Assembly (NCBI GenBank): GCA_913046335.1
Contig: CAJWSU010000050.1
Location: 1 to 5,526, forward strand
DNA length: 5,526 bases
Direction of reading: 5' to 3'
From: TMED109 sp002684605
Lineage (GTDB): Bacteria; Pseudomonadota; Alphaproteobacteria; TMED109
Shown here: positions 4,755-5,526 of the stretch, piece by piece
Layout of the letters: every line of letters begins with the position of its first letter
How positions within the stretch are numbered: position 1 is the stretch's first letter
The notes under the pieces: generated by a model
The model's database searches: none
Told to the model about the DNA's origin: nothing
What the model saw: the letters and a program-made list of their open reading frames with translations, nothing else
Position numbers and translations under genes: made by a program

Positions 4755-5111
4755 ATGATAAACTTCCATAAATTTATTTTTTTTTTATATTTAATCTTTA
4801 TAACTTCTATAAGTAAAGCAGAGGAAACCTCAGAAGGTAGACTCGTTGCTGAAGGTATATGTGCTGTTTGTCATGGTATAGATGGAATAGCAGGAACAGC
4901 TGGAAGTTCTGCATTAGTTCCTAATCTAATAGCGCAAAATAGACTTTATATGATAGATAAACTAGAGGCTTATAAATCTGGTAAGTTAGAGCATCATCAA
5001 ATGAGCCTTATAGCGCAGATGCTTTCAAGTGAAGATATAAAAAATGTTGCTGATTGGTATTCTAAAATTGAGATAGAAGTTAAATCTGAAATAGAACCTC
5101 TAAACTATTAA
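4755..5111 (+). CDS. Secreted class I mono-haem cytochrome c (c4/c553-like)
   Basis: This precursor of 118 residues has a signal peptide (hydrophobic 7-18, likely cleavage after SKA at 20-22). The haem-attachment motif CAVCH lies at 36-40 (Cys36, Cys39, with His40 as one haem ligand). A VPNLIAQ segment (55-61) corresponds to the P-x-L-A-G-Q region of c4-type domains. HHQMSLIAQMLSSEDI follows, where Met83 is the likely second ligand, and then the closing helix, VADWYSKI. It is one haem domain of normal size. It probably carries electrons in the periplasm from the dehydrogenase just upstream; this pairing rests on position and chemistry. ATG 4755 is the first possible start after an in-frame TAA at 4749, and no Shine-Dalgarno is visible. 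With the terminator in front, expression is probably lower than that of the dehydrogenase. The signal-peptide codons include a run of ten T (4777-4786). Confidence 0.93.
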   Translation: MINFHKFIFFLYLIFITSISKAEETSEGRLVAEGICAVCHGIDGIAGTAGSSALVPNLIAQNRLYMIDKLEAYKSGKLEHHQMSLIAQMLSSEDIKNVADWYSKIEIEVKSEIEPLNY

Positions 5112-5152
5112 ATTACCACCTATAGAAAAAAATATAGCATTGATTATAATAA

Positions 5153-5179
5153 AAAAAGCTTAAACTATTTAAGCTTTTT
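5153..5179. terminator. Bidirectional terminator between convergent genes
   Basis: AAAAAGCTTAAA (5153-5164) and TTTAAGCTTTTT (5168-5179) form a perfect 12-bp stem with loop CTA. The A run on the left arm and T run on the right arm provide U tracts in both directions, so it can end the cytochrome transcript and the leftward transporter transcript. The loop is the reverse complement of TAG, the stop codon of the transporter gene. Confidence 0.85.
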
Positions 5180-5526
5180 ATAGTTTTCTCTCCAAAATGC
5201 ATAGAGTCCAGATGATACAACCATTATTGAGCCTATTATAACAGGCGTTTCTAGGGTTTCATTAAAGACAGTTACTCCTATCATTGAGACAAATACCAGA
5301 TGTAGATAGCTATAGGGTTGAAGCATAGAAGCCTCAGTTAGTTCTAGAGCTTTTATCATACATATATGTGCTAATACCCCAAGTATGCATATTATAGCTA
5401 TCCAGAACCAATCTATTGTCATTATTTCTTTATAATAAAAAGGTCCTATAGAAGAAAGAATTATGGCTCCTATAATTGCCGTATAAAACAATGTTGTATC
5501 ATTATTATCATAACGTGAAACTAAAC
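5165..5526 (-). CDS. EamA/DMT-family transporter, C-terminal EamA domain (start lies outside window)
   Basis: On the minus strand the frame is open from the right edge to TAG at 5167-5165, giving 119 whole codons. A TTG at 5491 is only an internal leucine: the reading continues upstream as LVSRYDNNDTTLFY, typical of the joint between the two halves of these proteins. The segment is one EamA domain with about four to five membrane helices. It includes ALELTEASMLQPYSYLHLVF, where the conserved Pro-Tyr turn and following helix are typical, then FNETLETPVIIGSIMVVSSGLY, and a basic tail ending KKLK. Full members have two such domains and about 280-300 residues, so roughly the N-terminal 60 percent is missing at the window edge. 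They export metabolites or amino acids from the cytoplasm; the substrate cannot be told. It is convergent with the cytochrome gene and unlikely to be co-regulated with it. Confidence 0.9.
   Translation of the reverse strand, partial: LVSRYDNNDTTLFYTAIIGAIILSSIGPFYYKEIMTIDWFWIAIICILGVLAHICMIKALELTEASMLQPYSYLHLVFVSMIGVTVFNETLETPVIIGSIMVVSSGLYAFWRENYKKLK

Overview
The window is very AT-rich and gene-dense, with short intergenic gaps (the longest is 186 bases). Five clear genes read rightward. A repeat-protein gene is cut by the left edge, and a leftward transporter gene is cut by the right edge. The gene mix fits a free-living, respiring Gram-negative bacterium with a streamlined, low-GC genome: a periplasmic PQQ-type dehydrogenase, a class I cytochrome c, a TSUP-type anion exporter, a bacterial NaV-like channel and an EamA/DMT exporter. 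An AT-rich marine alphaproteobacterium (SAR11/HIMB59-like) is my best guess. That is inferred from gene content and composition, not from a marker gene.

Left part (1-1026): the C-terminal 173 residues of a YwqK/MORN-type repeat protein, with six 24-residue units. Next come an AT-only hairpin with a T run, a perfect 8-bp inverted repeat, and one unrecognised 75-residue small protein of uncertain reality.

Middle part (1027-3238): a TSUP (TauE/SafE) membrane protein, then an L-2-amino-thiazoline-4-carboxylate hydrolase-family protein with an excellent ribosome-binding site, then a six-helix voltage-gated cation channel. The first two share a possible sulfur/cysteine theme. The channel is the most unusual gene here. 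Its voltage sensor is intact, but its selectivity filter reads TLSSWE where bacterial sodium channels have TLESW, and it stops just after S6 with no C-terminal coiled coil.

Right part (3239-5526): a secreted PQQ-dependent sugar (sorbosone-type) dehydrogenase with its own promoter-like sequence, a good Shine-Dalgarno and much richer base composition than its neighbours. It is followed by a very strong terminator and then a secreted mono-haem cytochrome c. The likely partnership is that the dehydrogenase oxidises an aldose or aldehyde in the periplasm and the cytochrome takes the electrons towards the oxidase. The terminator and the lack of a visible ribosome-binding site suggest the cytochrome is made at a lower level. 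A symmetric hairpin then separates the cytochrome gene from the convergent DMT transporter gene, whose stop codon forms the hairpin loop.

I found no RNA gene, insertion sequence, CRISPR array or clear foreign island. I do not see a convincing wholly new system. The filter-variant channel and the regulation of the dehydrogenase-cytochrome pair are the points most worth following up.
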